Below are positions 15,967 to 24,358 of a stretch of DNA of 64,000 nucleotides, piece by piece. A program made the position numbers and the translations under genes. The notes under the pieces were generated by a model that worked only from the letters and a program-made list of their open reading frames with translations, made no database searches and was not told where the DNA came from. Source of the DNA: a bacterium (GTDB lineage Bacteria > Patescibacteriota > Minisyncoccia > 2-02-FULL-40-12 > IGHO2-01-FULL-4-A); the NCBI GenBank assembly GCA_030698885.1, contig JAUYLN010000038.1:1-64000 (forward strand). Reading direction: 5' to 3'. How positions within the stretch are numbered: position 1 is the first letter of the stretch; each line of letters opens with the position of its first letter.

Positions 15967-16454
15967 GCCCCTCTAAGTTTCTTGGCAGCATAATAGTAAA
16001 ACTGCCCCAACAGAACACTCACCGTTGCCCCAGCAGCTCCGGCCACTCCGACCAAGAAGCCCAGCAGTTCGTCGTTTGGCCCTACCGCTAAAGAATGTGG
16101 GTATCTAATAAACGTGACTAAAACTACTAATACAACCAGACAGACAACAAGGAACGTAAAGTTCTTAGGTAACGATTGTAAATAAGATATTAATGACGAA
16201 TGTATCTCGTCTGTTGTGACCTTGTCGTGCCGACGAAGATACGGAGTACCTAGTATCCTAGGATCGGGAGTCCACTTCTTCGCAATGAAAAAACCAATAA
16301 AAACACCTAAAATTGCACCCACTCCGACAATCCATATTCTATAGATAACAGCTATCGGAAGAATTGAAATAGCCACACCAACCAAAAACCAGTCACGAGC
16401 ACCATCATTTAGAATAGCGGAAATTCGTGTTTTAATTTGTGAACTTAATTGCAT
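15960..16454 (-). CDS. Integral membrane protein (164 aa) inserted behind the PRTase gene
   Basis: Not recognised. Two hydrophobic pairs are visible: residues about 23-60 (FLVGVAISILPIAVIYRIWI and the following VGVGAILGVFIGFFIA) and about 99-115 plus 130-152, separated by a polar loop (KKWTPDPRILGTPYLRRHDK). It lies exactly between the intact PRTase 3' end and the duplicated PRTase tail, and its stop codon is embedded in that duplicated tail. This suggests it arrived with the rearrangement. Confidence 0.6.
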   Translation of the reverse strand: MQLSSQIKTRISAILNDGARDWFLVGVAISILPIAVIYRIWIVGVGAILGVFIGFFIAKKWTPDPRILGTPYLRRHDKVTTDEIHSSLISYLQSLPKNFTFLVVCLVVLVVLVTFIRYPHSLAVGPNDELLGFLVGVAGAAGATVSVLLGQFYYYAAKKLRGAD

Positions 16455-16491
16455 TTTATTATTTATATAGATATTAAGATGCTGATATATA

Positions 16492-16875
16492 TTAAATCGT
16501 TTTATCGTATTTTGAACTCTGTTCAGTTTCCCATGGAAACACTACCCAGCCATCCTTCAGTCTGCAATGGAAATCCGGCATAAATACACTTTGCTTATCA
16601 AGATAAATTGTTACGACACTAACTTTTTTCTTGCCGAGCATTTTCTTAAGCGTCTTGCCTGTATCTGCTATGTCATCAACTATCAAAGTCTTGTCTGTTA
16701 TTTTTTCCTTATCCCAGACAAGGGGCAACCCTAAACCATGCGATAACGATACCGCTAACGGCAATCCACCTCTTGGCAAGCCATAAATGTTTTTAAATTT
16801 TCGCCCCCGCGCCCATCTGGCAATCTTTTTAACATCCTTATCAAATTCCGACCAATCGTAATAATCTCGTTTCAA
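16492..16875 (-). CDS. Purine-type phosphoribosyltransferase (Gpt-like)
   Basis: A 127-aa type I phosphoribosyltransferase. The PRPP-binding loop is TLIVDDIADTGKTL (residues 63-76), the PPi loop is YGLPRGGLPLAV (31-42), and the C-terminal GWVVFPWE is the hallmark of the xanthine/hypoxanthine-guanine group. Likely role: purine base salvage. The start is TTG at 16873-16875, directly beside a palindromic repeat. A diverged copy of its last 20 codons lies 500 bp downstream. Confidence 0.85.
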   Translation of the reverse strand: MKRDYYDWSEFDKDVKKIARWARGRKFKNIYGLPRGGLPLAVSLSHGLGLPLVWDKEKITDKTLIVDDIADTGKTLKKMLGKKKVSVVTIYLDKQSVFMPDFHCRLKDGWVVFPWETEQSSKYDKTI

Positions 16876-16994
16876 GCCCTAAACCTAAAACTCTAAATCC
16901 TAAACAATATCAAAATCTTAATGACCGAAATTCAAAAATTAGAATTTGGGATTTGAGATTTGTTTAGAAATTAGGAATTAGAAATTAGAAATTT
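16876..16994. repeat. 120-bp imperfect palindrome (CTAAATCCTAA words), copy 2
   Basis: Arms of CCTAAACCTAAAACTCTAAA-type words and the complementary TTAGGAATTAGAAATTAGAA words. It fills the gap from the PRTase start to the stop of the transketolase N-terminal gene. It shares a 26-bp segment (25 identical) with the palindrome upstream of mraZ. Confidence 0.85.
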
Positions 16995-16997
16995 CCG

Positions 16998-17882
16998 CTA
17001 CTCATGCTCGCTTCTTATCTTCCCCTCTAGCGTTCTTAATCGTTTTAGCATCTCTTCACCTTGTTTCTCTTTCTTGAATACATCCTCCGGTCCTTTGCCG
17101 GGCGGATTGCCGTGCCACCTGTAATCAAACTCAATTTCCGGGATTCCTTTGCCGGGAATTGTATGGGCAATTATCAGAGTCGGCTTCTCAAATATAGCCT
17201 TCGCCTGCTCAACGGCATCAACAATAGCTTCAAAGTTATGACCATCTACGTCTATCACATGCCAGTTAAAAGCTTCGTATTTATCTCTCAATGATTCTAG
17301 CGGCATTATATCCTCCGTCACTCCGTCAATCTGAATATTGTTCCTGTCTATTAATCCTGTCAGGTTTGAAAGCTTATTCTTTCCGGCAAACATAGCCGAT
17401 TCCCAAATATTCCCCGTGTCGTGTTCTCCGTCAGACATCAGGCAGTAAGTCCTAAACTTTTTGCCGTCCATTCTGGCTCCGTAAGCAATGCCGGCGGCTT
17501 GGCCTAGCCCTGAACCTAGAGGACCGGACGTACTCTCTACTCCGGGCAATTTATTGCGTTCCGGATGACCCTGCAAACGAGTTCCGAACTTTCTTAACGT
17601 TTGAAGCTCCTCAACCGGGAAATATCCGGCATGAGCCATAGCCGCATAGCGTATCGGCACAATATGACCATTTGAAAGTATCAGCCTGTCCCGGTCTTCC
17701 ATGTCAGGATTTTTGGGGTCGTGATTTAAAATATGAAAATAAAAAGCCGTAAAAACATCGGCCATGCCAAGAGGACCGGCAGTATGACCGGAACCGGCAG
17801 CCATCAGCGACTCAATCAAAGACTGCCGAATTAAATTCGCTTTTTCCTCTAACTCTTTGATTTTATCATCGTGTAAATGCAT
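16998..17882 (-). CDS. Transketolase, N-terminal (TPP-binding) subunit
   Basis: A 294-aa protein with the TPP/Mg-binding domain: AGSGHTAGPLGMADVFTAFY, the phosphate-binding LILSNGHIVPIRYAA, ESTSGPLGSGLGQAAGIAYG and the TPP motif SDGEHDTGNIWESAMFAG through LTGLIDRNNIQ (about residues 149-185). SDGE stands where GDGE is usual. Its partner is encoded at 14412-15401. ATG at 17880-17882; a word-repeat arm begins 2 bp upstream, so there is no normal Shine-Dalgarno. Confidence 0.93.
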   Translation of the reverse strand: MHLHDDKIKELEEKANLIRQSLIESLMAAGSGHTAGPLGMADVFTAFYFHILNHDPKNPDMEDRDRLILSNGHIVPIRYAAMAHAGYFPVEELQTLRKFGTRLQGHPERNKLPGVESTSGPLGSGLGQAAGIAYGARMDGKKFRTYCLMSDGEHDTGNIWESAMFAGKNKLSNLTGLIDRNNIQIDGVTEDIMPLESLRDKYEAFNWHVIDVDGHNFEAIVDAVEQAKAIFEKPTLIIAHTIPGKGIPEIEFDYRWHGNPPGKGPEDVFKKEKQGEEMLKRLRTLEGKIRSEHE

Positions 17883-17884
17883 TA

Positions 17885-17922
17885 GGTTGCCGTAAAGCTA
17901 TAGAGCCATAAGCTATAAAGCC
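17885..17922. repeat. Left inverted arm of the S23-gene unit
   Basis: CCGTAAAGCTATAGAGCC-type words. CCATAAGCTATAAAG on this arm matches the reverse complement of the right arm (CCATAAAGCTGTAAAG). The stop codon of the four-helix-bundle gene lies inside it. Confidence 0.65.
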
Positions 17923-18260
17923 TTATTTAAAGATTCCAGCATAGCTCCAATTTCTCTGGCCATATTGTTTAGAGTTATGCCGATTTCAAGGTCTATATAT
18001 TTTAGTTCGTAACTTAACAAAAAATAATATTTCAATTCCTCTAAGGAAGTTTCCGACATATTATGAAAATGTTTTCTATCTTTGACTGATTTTCTTTTGG
18101 TACCCTCCACTATGTTTGATGCTACAGAAATGGCAGCTCTTCTCATTTGGGGTACTAGGGCGAATTTTTCTTGCGATGGGAAGTTTATTGTTATTTTATA
18201 TACTTCTAAAACTAGCCTATGCGCTTTTTGCCAAACTTTTAATTTTTTAAATTTTTCCAA
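17913..18260 (-). CDS. S23-type four-helix bundle protein
   Basis: A 115-aa protein of the family first found in intervening sequences of bacterial 23S rRNA genes (S23, four helix bundle protein). Hallmarks are KLKVWQKAHRLVLEVYKIT, QMRRAAISVASNIVEGTKR and the AETSLEEL-like segment MSETSLEELKYYFLLSYEL. The molecular role is not established. TTG start at 18258-18260, with AAAGGAGGG about 12 nt upstream. The gene fills the space between inverted word-repeat arms at 17885-17922 and 18279-18317, between the transketolase and gapdh genes. Confidence 0.9.
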   Translation of the reverse strand: MEKFKKLKVWQKAHRLVLEVYKITINFPSQEKFALVPQMRRAAISVASNIVEGTKRKSVKDRKHFHNMSETSLEELKYYFLLSYELKYIDLEIGITLNNMAREIGAMLESLNKAL

Positions 18261-18278
18261 ATTTTATCTGTACCCTCC

Positions 18279-18317
18279 TTTACAGCTTTATGGCCTACGG
18301 CCTTAAGGCTATAGAAT
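18279..18317. repeat. Right inverted arm of the S23-gene unit
   Basis: ACAGCTTTATGGCCTACGGC-type words, complementary in part to 17885-17922. The stop codon of gapdh (18309-18311) lies in this arm. Confidence 0.65.
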
Positions 18318-19313
18318 TTGTGCCACCGCAACCACATGCTTCAACAGCATCGCCGCATAACCTGCTTCATTATCATACCACGCCATCACTTTTACCAAAT
18401 CTCCGTCCACTACCCTTGTCATGGATAGGTCTATGATAGAACCATAAGGCTGTCCCAAAATATCTGATGACACCAACGCCTCTTCAGTAACAGCCAGTAT
18501 CCCCTGCCACTCTTCTTTGCCTGCCGCTTCACGAAAAATATTATTAATCTCTTCAACGGAAGTCGGTTTCTCTGAAATAAAAGTAAAATCAATAATTGAA
18601 CCCGATGGCACGGGAACTCTTATTGCGATACCATCAAACTTATCTTTAAGTCCCGGAACAGCTCTTGTTGCCGCCAATGCCGCTCCGGTAGAAGATGGGA
18701 CAATATTTATCGCCGCCGCTCTGCCCCGGCGAAAATCTTTGGCAACCGGGCTGTCAACAATACTTTGAGTAGCCGTATAGCCATGAACAGTGCTTAAAAG
18801 GGCCTTTTTTACTCCGGGATTGGCCGACATAACCGCCATTACCGGCGTTGTAGCATTGGTTGTACAGGAAGCATTGGAGGTTATTTTTTCAAGCTTCAGA
18901 TTTTCCATTCCGACATTTGGCGTTGCTGTAGGTGTTATCTCATCTTTTGCGGGAGCGCTAATTATAACCCTCTTTGCTCCGGCATCTAAATGCGGAGTAG
19001 CTTTGTCCCGGGATTCAAAAACTCCGGTAGACTCAATAACTATATCAACACCTAAATCTTTCCACGGCAATTTGCCCGGTTCTTTTTCCTGAACTATGTG
19101 TATATCCTTTCCATCAACCAATAGTTTACCGTCTTTTACTTCAACACTCTTATCATATCTGCCATAAACAGAATCGTACTTTAAAAGATACGCCAGATTG
19201 TCTAAGTCTCCGAGGTCATTAATCGCCACAATATCTATACCATCAAAACCGAAAGCCTTGCGAAAAAACATCCGCCCTATCCTGCCAAAACCATTGATTG
19301 CAATTTTAGTCAT
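18309..19313 (-). CDS. gap: Glyceraldehyde-3-phosphate dehydrogenase
   Basis: A 334-aa class I GAPDH. NAD-binding motif INGFGRIGRMFFRKAF at the N-terminus, catalytic Cys in SNASCTTNATTPV (about residue 149), phosphate-binding STVHGYTATQSIVD, and WYDNEAGYAAMLLKHV near the end. It performs the oxidative step of glycolysis and fits with the transketolase genes next to it. ATG start, no Shine-Dalgarno visible. Word-repeat tracts of different families bound it on both sides. Confidence 0.97.
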   Translation of the reverse strand: MTKIAINGFGRIGRMFFRKAFGFDGIDIVAINDLGDLDNLAYLLKYDSVYGRYDKSVEVKDGKLLVDGKDIHIVQEKEPGKLPWKDLGVDIVIESTGVFESRDKATPHLDAGAKRVIISAPAKDEITPTATPNVGMENLKLEKITSNASCTTNATTPVMAVMSANPGVKKALLSTVHGYTATQSIVDSPVAKDFRRGRAAAINIVPSSTGAALAATRAVPGLKDKFDGIAIRVPVPSGSIIDFTFISEKPTSVEEINNIFREAAGKEEWQGILAVTEEALVSSDILGQPYGSIIDLSMTRVVDGDLVKVMAWYDNEAGYAAMLLKHVVAVAQIL

Positions 19314-19345
19314 ATTATTTTAATTCTAACAGATTATTCATAAAT

Positions 19346-19429
19346 CTAAAATGCTTAAGTGTTTAAATGCTCTAATGTTTATATGATTAAATGCTTATAT
19401 GCTTAAGTGTTTAAATGTTTTAATGCTTA
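19346..19429. repeat. Word-repeat tract (ATGCTTAAGTGTTTAA words)
   Basis: About eight imperfect copies of ATG-C/T-TTA-type words between the gapdh start and the O-antigen ligase stop. The ligase stop codon is part of the last word. Confidence 0.75.
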
Positions 19430-21721
19430 CCGTCCCAAACTCTTTATAAACAGCTCCGCCTCCCCAGCATAATCCTTGGGATTAACCTCTGCCGCCTTGC
19501 GGGCTGCCGTCACGGCATCGTCTATACGGCCAATTTTAGCATAGGCCGCCGCCAACGATGCCCAGTACTGAGCATTGCCCGGCTTGAACCCTATAAGAGC
19601 TTCGTATAGCTCTGCTATCTTATTATAATCATTCAACTTAATATAAAGGTTTATGAGTCTCAAAATATCCCCCTCGCTAAAGCTATAACCCAGCCTTCTG
19701 GCCTCGGTCAGCTCGGCAAATCCTTTATCGTTATCCCCGCTGTCAAAATAACTGGCCGATAGATACCAATGCGTCAGGGCAACATCCGGATTAAGTTCTA
19801 CCGCTTTTTTAAAATATTCAATGGCCTTTTCAGAATCTTTTTTATTAAGATACGCCTGGCCTATTTCGTAATAAGTTCTGACAAATGTCGGCGATATCTC
19901 AAGGGCTTTCATAGAATTTTTTAATGCTTCGTCATTATATGGCGAATCGGCACCTTCTTTTCCAAGAACAATATTCAAGCGTGACATATAAAGATACGGC
20001 AAATAGTCTTCGTTGCTTTCATCCGCATTCTTTTGTACTTCTTGCATCGCAAACAAAATTACTTCTTTTTCTTTTTCATCGGGAGCTTTATTATTGGTAC
20101 GCTCAAGAATGTATTGGGCAAAACGATGCCTATACTCGTACTTACCTGGCACATTGTAGTTTAAAGATTCTTTGAATTTATCTACTGCTCCGCCAAAATC
20201 TCCGGACCAAGAAGCTATGATAGCCCTGGTGGTGGCATAATTGGCTTTAGACTGAGCGATACTAGTTTTATAAATCAACACACCGGCTCCAACAAGAAGA
20301 GCCAGCATTAACATCTGAAGGCCCGCACCAAGCCTTAGTTTTACGATTTGATTTTTTGAATTTGAAATTTGTTTGTTATTTGTAATTTGTGATTTGTGAT
20401 TTTGCCCTCCGGGCTGGGGTGTCAGCCAAACAATAAATCCTAATGCGGTAAAGAAAATAATAAAATTAGCCGAGGTATCAAAGATAAAAGCATTATGTAT
20501 CATATAGGCCAAAATAAGAGATATCAGGCCAATGCCCATTATTTTTTGAGAACGGTCTTCGGTATTTTTTATGGCCCTGTTCCAAATAGACCTGACGGCC
20601 AGTACAAACATGGCAACATATGCCAAAAACGTAAGCAGGCCCATTGTCACCAAAACCTCAACGAACATATTGTGGGCCCGGTCAAATAAAGTTTCTGAAC
20701 CCAAGCCTTGGAAAAACTTAGGATTAAAATACTTTGAAAAAGGCACATTAAAATTCTCCGGCCCCCAGCCAAGTAAAATAGTTTTTGGATTTTCCTTCCA
20801 GCCCTCAATACCGGCCTGCCAAGCCCAGAACCTGGTCTGAACCGTCTGGGTTTTAAAAGAAACATCAGTCAGACGGGTTAAATAGCTTGAGCCCTTAACA
20901 AGGTTGGAGTCTCCAAATGCCATTACGAAAAACACATACAAGACTATGACTGCAAGAATACTGGTAACCATCTTTCTGGCCAGATGGGATCTAAAGACCA
21001 TGAGATACAAAACGGCAAACAATAGAAAGGCCGCGCCGACACCCAATATGGAACCTCTCACGGCTGTCATAAAAACAGCGATAGTGCTTATAAATGCCGC
21101 AATAAGCAGAAAATTCTTTTCCTTTTGGTTCACCCATGAAGACAAAGCCAGGGAAAGAGCCAGAAACAGAACGACTATCTGATATCCGGCAAACAGCGCC
21201 GCGTTGCCTATGGTGCCGAAAATTCTGGCTCTATTTCCGGAACCGATGAAAAATTCAATATTAGTTTTCTGTCCAAATCCGTATATAGCAGAAAGAAAGC
21301 CCACAAATATAGAAAGCCTTAACAGATTCATCCACTCCTTCTTTTCTCTGAAAACAGAAGTCAGGATGACGAAATAAATGAGATAGTGGGTAAAAGTCCA
21401 AAATCCGCCCATGCGTTCAAGCGAGCCCCAGAAGCTCAAATGAGGATTGACGCTAAAAATAGTAGTTATGCCGAACATCACCGTCAGCAAACCAAAAATA
21501 CCGAGTAAAATATGCTTTGGCGGAAGCCACCTTCTGTCCCTCAAAATAAGAATCAAATAAAAAACAGCCATGATCTCAACCAGACTGCGAAATACAACTA
21601 CTTTGCCGAAATGAAACGGCGATATGAACTGTGAAAAAATAACCAACGGCACAAATGCCGTAATATAAACCATCCACCGAAGAATATTAGCCAATACGGG
21701 TTTTGTATTGTAGTTTTTCAT
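19427..21721 (-). CDS. O-antigen ligase/polymerase-like membrane protein with TPR domain
   Basis: 764 aa. The N-terminal two thirds has about 11-13 membrane helices and the Wzy/WaaL signature region: TRFWAWQAGIEGWKENP, then LLGWGPENFNVPF and DRAHNMFVEVLVTMGLLTF, with the conserved His. The C-terminal 250 residues carry TPR repeats (for example YYEIGQAYLNKKDSEKAIEYF and YWASLAAAYAKIGRIDDAVT). It likely joins or polymerises surface glycans at the outer face of the membrane. A repeat-derived linker, NHKSQITNNKQISNSKNQI, interrupts the protein at about residues 440-459, between the last helices. Confidence 0.85.
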   Translation of the reverse strand: MKNYNTKPVLANILRWMVYITAFVPLVIFSQFISPFHFGKVVVFRSLVEIMAVFYLILILRDRRWLPPKHILLGIFGLLTVMFGITTIFSVNPHLSFWGSLERMGGFWTFTHYLIYFVILTSVFREKKEWMNLLRLSIFVGFLSAIYGFGQKTNIEFFIGSGNRARIFGTIGNAALFAGYQIVVLFLALSLALSSWVNQKEKNFLLIAAFISTIAVFMTAVRGSILGVGAAFLLFAVLYLMVFRSHLARKMVTSILAVIVLYVFFVMAFGDSNLVKGSSYLTRLTDVSFKTQTVQTRFWAWQAGIEGWKENPKTILLGWGPENFNVPFSKYFNPKFFQGLGSETLFDRAHNMFVEVLVTMGLLTFLAYVAMFVLAVRSIWNRAIKNTEDRSQKIMGIGLISLILAYMIHNAFIFDTSANFIIFFTALGFIVWLTPQPGGQNHKSQITNNKQISNSKNQIVKLRLGAGLQMLMLALLVGAGVLIYKTSIAQSKANYATTRAIIASWSGDFGGAVDKFKESLNYNVPGKYEYRHRFAQYILERTNNKAPDEKEKEVILFAMQEVQKNADESNEDYLPYLYMSRLNIVLGKEGADSPYNDEALKNSMKALEISPTFVRTYYEIGQAYLNKKDSEKAIEYFKKAVELNPDVALTHWYLSASYFDSGDNDKGFAELTEARRLGYSFSEGDILRLINLYIKLNDYNKIAELYEALIGFKPGNAQYWASLAAAYAKIGRIDDAVTAARKAAEVNPKDYAGEAELFIKSLGR
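20344..20404. repeat. Repeat inserted in frame within the O-antigen ligase gene
   Basis: The minus strand reads AAATCACAAATCACAAATTA-type words, then ACAAATAACAAACAAATTTC. It is translated as an Asn/Lys/Gln/Ser-rich linker. It resembles the segment inserted in rsmH and, more loosely, one arm of the CTAAATCCTAA palindromes. Confidence 0.7.
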
Positions 21722-21811
21722 AACAATTAATTTTTACTCTATCATAAAAGCCATTAAAGGTGAACAAGTATAACGATTACTAAATGCCATATTTTAAAAA
21801 TTTAGTATAGA

Positions 21812-21840
21812 TTGACGCTAGGGCATTACTTAATTATGGT
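21812..21840 (+). promoter_or_regulatory. Candidate promoter of gmd
   Basis: TTGACG (21812-21817), 17 nt, TATGGT (21835-21840). The -10 ends 9 nt before the ATG at 21850, so the mRNA would be leaderless or nearly so. Confidence 0.55.
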
Positions 21841-21849
21841 ATAAAAATT

Positions 21850-22884
21850 ATGACTTCAAAAAACAAAAAAGCATTAATAACCGGATTAACCGGACAGGAT
21901 GGCTCCTATCTGGCGGAACTGCTATTGAATAAAGGATACACAGTCCATGGTGTTATCAGAAGGGCCTCAACCTTCAATACACATCGTATAGATCACCTAT
22001 CAGAAGGCTATCATAAAAAAGACATAAAATTCTTTAGTCATTACGGAGATTTGGCCGATGCCAATACTATACGCAAATTAATTTATGCTGTCGGGCCTGA
22101 TGAAATATATAATTTAGGTGCGCAATCCCATGTCAGGGTTTCTTTTGATATACCCGAATATACGGCTAATATCACCGGAATGGGTACTTTGCGAATACTT
22201 GAAGCAATAAAAGACTACCAGGAAAAAACAGGAAAAAAAATAAAATATTACCAGGCCAGCTCTAGTGAAATGTTCGGCTCCTCTCCCCCGCCCCAAAACG
22301 AAAAGACGCCATTTAAGCCGAGAAGTCCTTATGGTTGCGCTAAGGTCTTTGCTTATCATACGACGGTCAATTATCGTGAAGCTTACGGAATATTCGCATC
22401 TAACGGTATACTTTTTAATCACGAGAGCCCCCGAAGAGGAGAAACATTCGTAACCAGAAAAATAACCCGAGGCATCACCAGAATATTAGCCGGCTTAGAT
22501 AAAAAAATATATCTGGGTAATCTAAATGCTCGCCGAGACTGGGGCTACGCACCGGAATATGTTGAGGCAATGTGGTTAATGCTTCAACATGATAAACCGG
22601 GCGACTTCGTAATAGGGACGGGCGAGAGCCACTCTATAAAAGAATTTCTTAAAATAGCCTTCAGTGAAGCCGGCTTAGGAAATTACAAAAAATATGTTGA
22701 TATAGACCCGCGTTACTACCGTCCGACTGAAGTTGACCATTTAGTAGCAGATATCAGTAAAACAAAAAGGGTTCTTGGCTGGAAACCAAAAACAAGTTTC
22801 AATCAGCTGGTTAAAATAATGCTGGAACACGACCTAAGAGACCATGGCCTGCATGAACACGCGAAAAAAATAAAATTAACCTAG
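21850..22884 (+). CDS. gmd: GDP-mannose 4,6-dehydratase
   Basis: 344 aa, extended SDR. NAD(P)-binding [15 protein letters not shown], the [14 protein letters not shown] substrate region, catalytic SSSEMFGS plus YGCAK (Tyr about residue 160), [20 protein letters not shown] and the C-terminal [13 protein letters not shown] are all diagnostic. It makes GDP-4-keto-6-deoxymannose, the precursor of GDP-fucose, -rhamnose and -perosamine. It is the only plus-strand gene in its part of the sugar cluster. Candidate users of its product are encoded at 28209 (fucose synthase) and 34004 (aminotransferase). Confidence 0.96.
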   Translation: MTSKNKKALITGLTGQDGSYLAELLLNKGYTVHGVIRRASTFNTHRIDHLSEGYHKKDIKFFSHYGDLADANTIRKLIYAVGPDEIYNLGAQSHVRVSFDIPEYTANITGMGTLRILEAIKDYQEKTGKKIKYYQASSSEMFGSSPPPQNEKTPFKPRSPYGCAKVFAYHTTVNYREAYGIFASNGILFNHESPRRGETFVTRKITRGITRILAGLDKKIYLGNLNARRDWGYAPEYVEAMWLMLQHDKPGDFVIGTGESHSIKEFLKIAFSEAGLGNYKKYVDIDPRYYRPTEVDHLVADISKTKRVLGWKPKTSFNQLVKIMLEHDLRDHGLHEHAKKIKLT

Positions 22885-22932
22885 GGAAAGGGAGCAGAAT
22901 TCAAACTGACATCAGCTTGAGAAGCTTATGAA

Positions 22933-23304
22933 CTATAACGGCTTCAGGAGAAGAAAAATTCCCAAAATTATAATTCCGATGCCTACAACTTGGACAATAG
23001 ATAACGCCTCTTTTAATAAGAGCCACGAACCAAGAGATAGCAAGGCTATCTGTAAGGCAGTAGATACAGGATATACAACGTGAAGTTGCATCTTTGATAA
23101 AATCCATACCCACATCACAAAAGCAATTCCGAATAAAACTAGTCCCCCCATTATGTTCGCGCTTTTTAACATAGAAAGGCCAAAGCTTACTATATCTTTG
23201 GGAGACTTCAGGACTTCGCTGACCACCATAGACCCCCTTTTCAAAAGTATTTGGCCGGAAACCGCAAAAACAATTGCTATAAATAAAATAATATAGTTAA
23301 ACAT
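22933..23304 (-). CDS. SMR/EamA-type small transporter or flippase subunit
   Basis: 123 aa, four membrane helices, with the drug/metabolite transporter pattern: GQILLKRGS in helix 1, WVWILSKMQLHVVYPVSTAL and LLKEALSIVQVVGIGIIILG at the C-terminus. It resembles the half-size EmrE/ArnE/ArnF group, where ArnE/F flip undecaprenyl-linked sugars. In this glycan cluster a role in moving a lipid-linked sugar is plausible but not shown. It lies 8 bp before the next gene upstream (23313-24272), so the two are likely in one operon. Confidence 0.75.
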   Translation of the reverse strand: MFNYIILFIAIVFAVSGQILLKRGSMVVSEVLKSPKDIVSFGLSMLKSANIMGGLVLFGIAFVMWVWILSKMQLHVVYPVSTALQIALLSLGSWLLLKEALSIVQVVGIGIIILGIFLLLKPL

Positions 23305-23312
23305 ATTTAATA

Positions 23313-24272
23313 TTATATTACGCTATCAAAATATTTTACAGTTTTTTTAGTACCGCGTTTTAAATTAGTTGAGGGCAGCCAGCCAAAAACCTTCTTACAC
23401 CTCTTTACGCCCATTATTTTATACGGTGCGCCGTCAGGATAATTTGTATCAAAAACGAGCTTGCCCTTATAGCCCACAACGTCTTTTATCAATAAGGCCA
23501 ATTTTTTTATAGAAACGCCTGTTCCGGAACCAATATTTATCGGGTCAATAGTCGGTTCAATCTTCAAGGCCCTCATAATGGCCTCTGCTGCGTCTTCCAC
23601 ATAAAGCCACTCCCTGACTGGCTTGCCGGTACCCCAGACTATCACCTCTTTAACTTTATTGCGTTTGGCAATAATAAATTTCTTAACAAGCGCGCCCAAA
23701 GCATGACATCTTACTTCATCAGTATGATCACCCGGACCATACATATTTGGAAATATCAGATTAATGAACCTCATCCCGTATTGCTTGTTATATGCCCAAG
23801 CATTTACCCAGCTGGCCTTTCTTGTTAAACCATAACTTAGAACCGATTCGTGAAGAGGGCCATCCCACCATTCATTTTCTTCTAGTTTTTTATCTAAAAC
23901 ATCAGGGTATGAACAATTCGGTATTGGATTAACAAATAAATAAACACCGGCACGCCTTGAGCCTTCAATAAGATTAGTATTTATAAGCGTATTATTAAAA
24001 TAGATTTCACCCGGCTTTTGATAGCCGAATTGAATTCCGCCTACGAAAGCTGAGGCATTTATCACGACATCCGGTTTCTCTTTCTTGAAAAATCTGTCCA
24101 GCTGTTTTATGTCCCTAAAATCAACACCCTTGCTCAATGATGCAGCTACATAGGGAATTTTATCTTTCTTAATCCTTGCCACCAAGTGCTTACCCAAAAA
24201 ACCGGTCCCGCCGGCAATAAATATTTTTTTGGGTTTAAATTTTATCAAGGCCTTGTTGAATACTTTATTCAT
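23313..24272 (-). CDS. NAD-dependent epimerase/reductase, GDP-fucose-synthase-like
   Basis: 319 aa, extended SDR. FIAGGTGFLGKHLV binds the cofactor; ASAFVGGIQFGYQKPGEIYF, NMYGPGDHTDEVRCHALGAL and [20 protein letters not shown] match the GDP-L-fucose synthase group. The catalytic YxxxK is altered: the sequence is SYGLTRKASW, so Arg stands at the +4 position with Lys at +5. Activity may be changed. It is likely to act on a 4-keto-6-deoxyhexose made by gmd or by a related dehydratase. Confidence 0.8.
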   Translation of the reverse strand: MNKVFNKALIKFKPKKIFIAGGTGFLGKHLVARIKKDKIPYVAASLSKGVDFRDIKQLDRFFKKEKPDVVINASAFVGGIQFGYQKPGEIYFNNTLINTNLIEGSRRAGVYLFVNPIPNCSYPDVLDKKLEENEWWDGPLHESVLSYGLTRKASWVNAWAYNKQYGMRFINLIFPNMYGPGDHTDEVRCHALGALVKKFIIAKRNKVKEVIVWGTGKPVREWLYVEDAAEAIMRALKIEPTIDPINIGSGTGVSIKKLALLIKDVVGYKGKLVFDTNYPDGAPYKIMGVKRCKKVFGWLPSTNLKRGTKKTVKYFDSVI

Positions 24273-24358
24273 CTCACAATAGTATATAAAACCAAATTAG
24301 AATGCAATTATGCCCCGATAGACTTATCGGAAGCAAATACAGTATATAATTTATTCAT

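Noticed and set aside
22114-22422. 102-codon minus-strand ORF inside gmd
   Set aside because: Shadow of a strongly conserved gene in another frame, with no Shine-Dalgarno.
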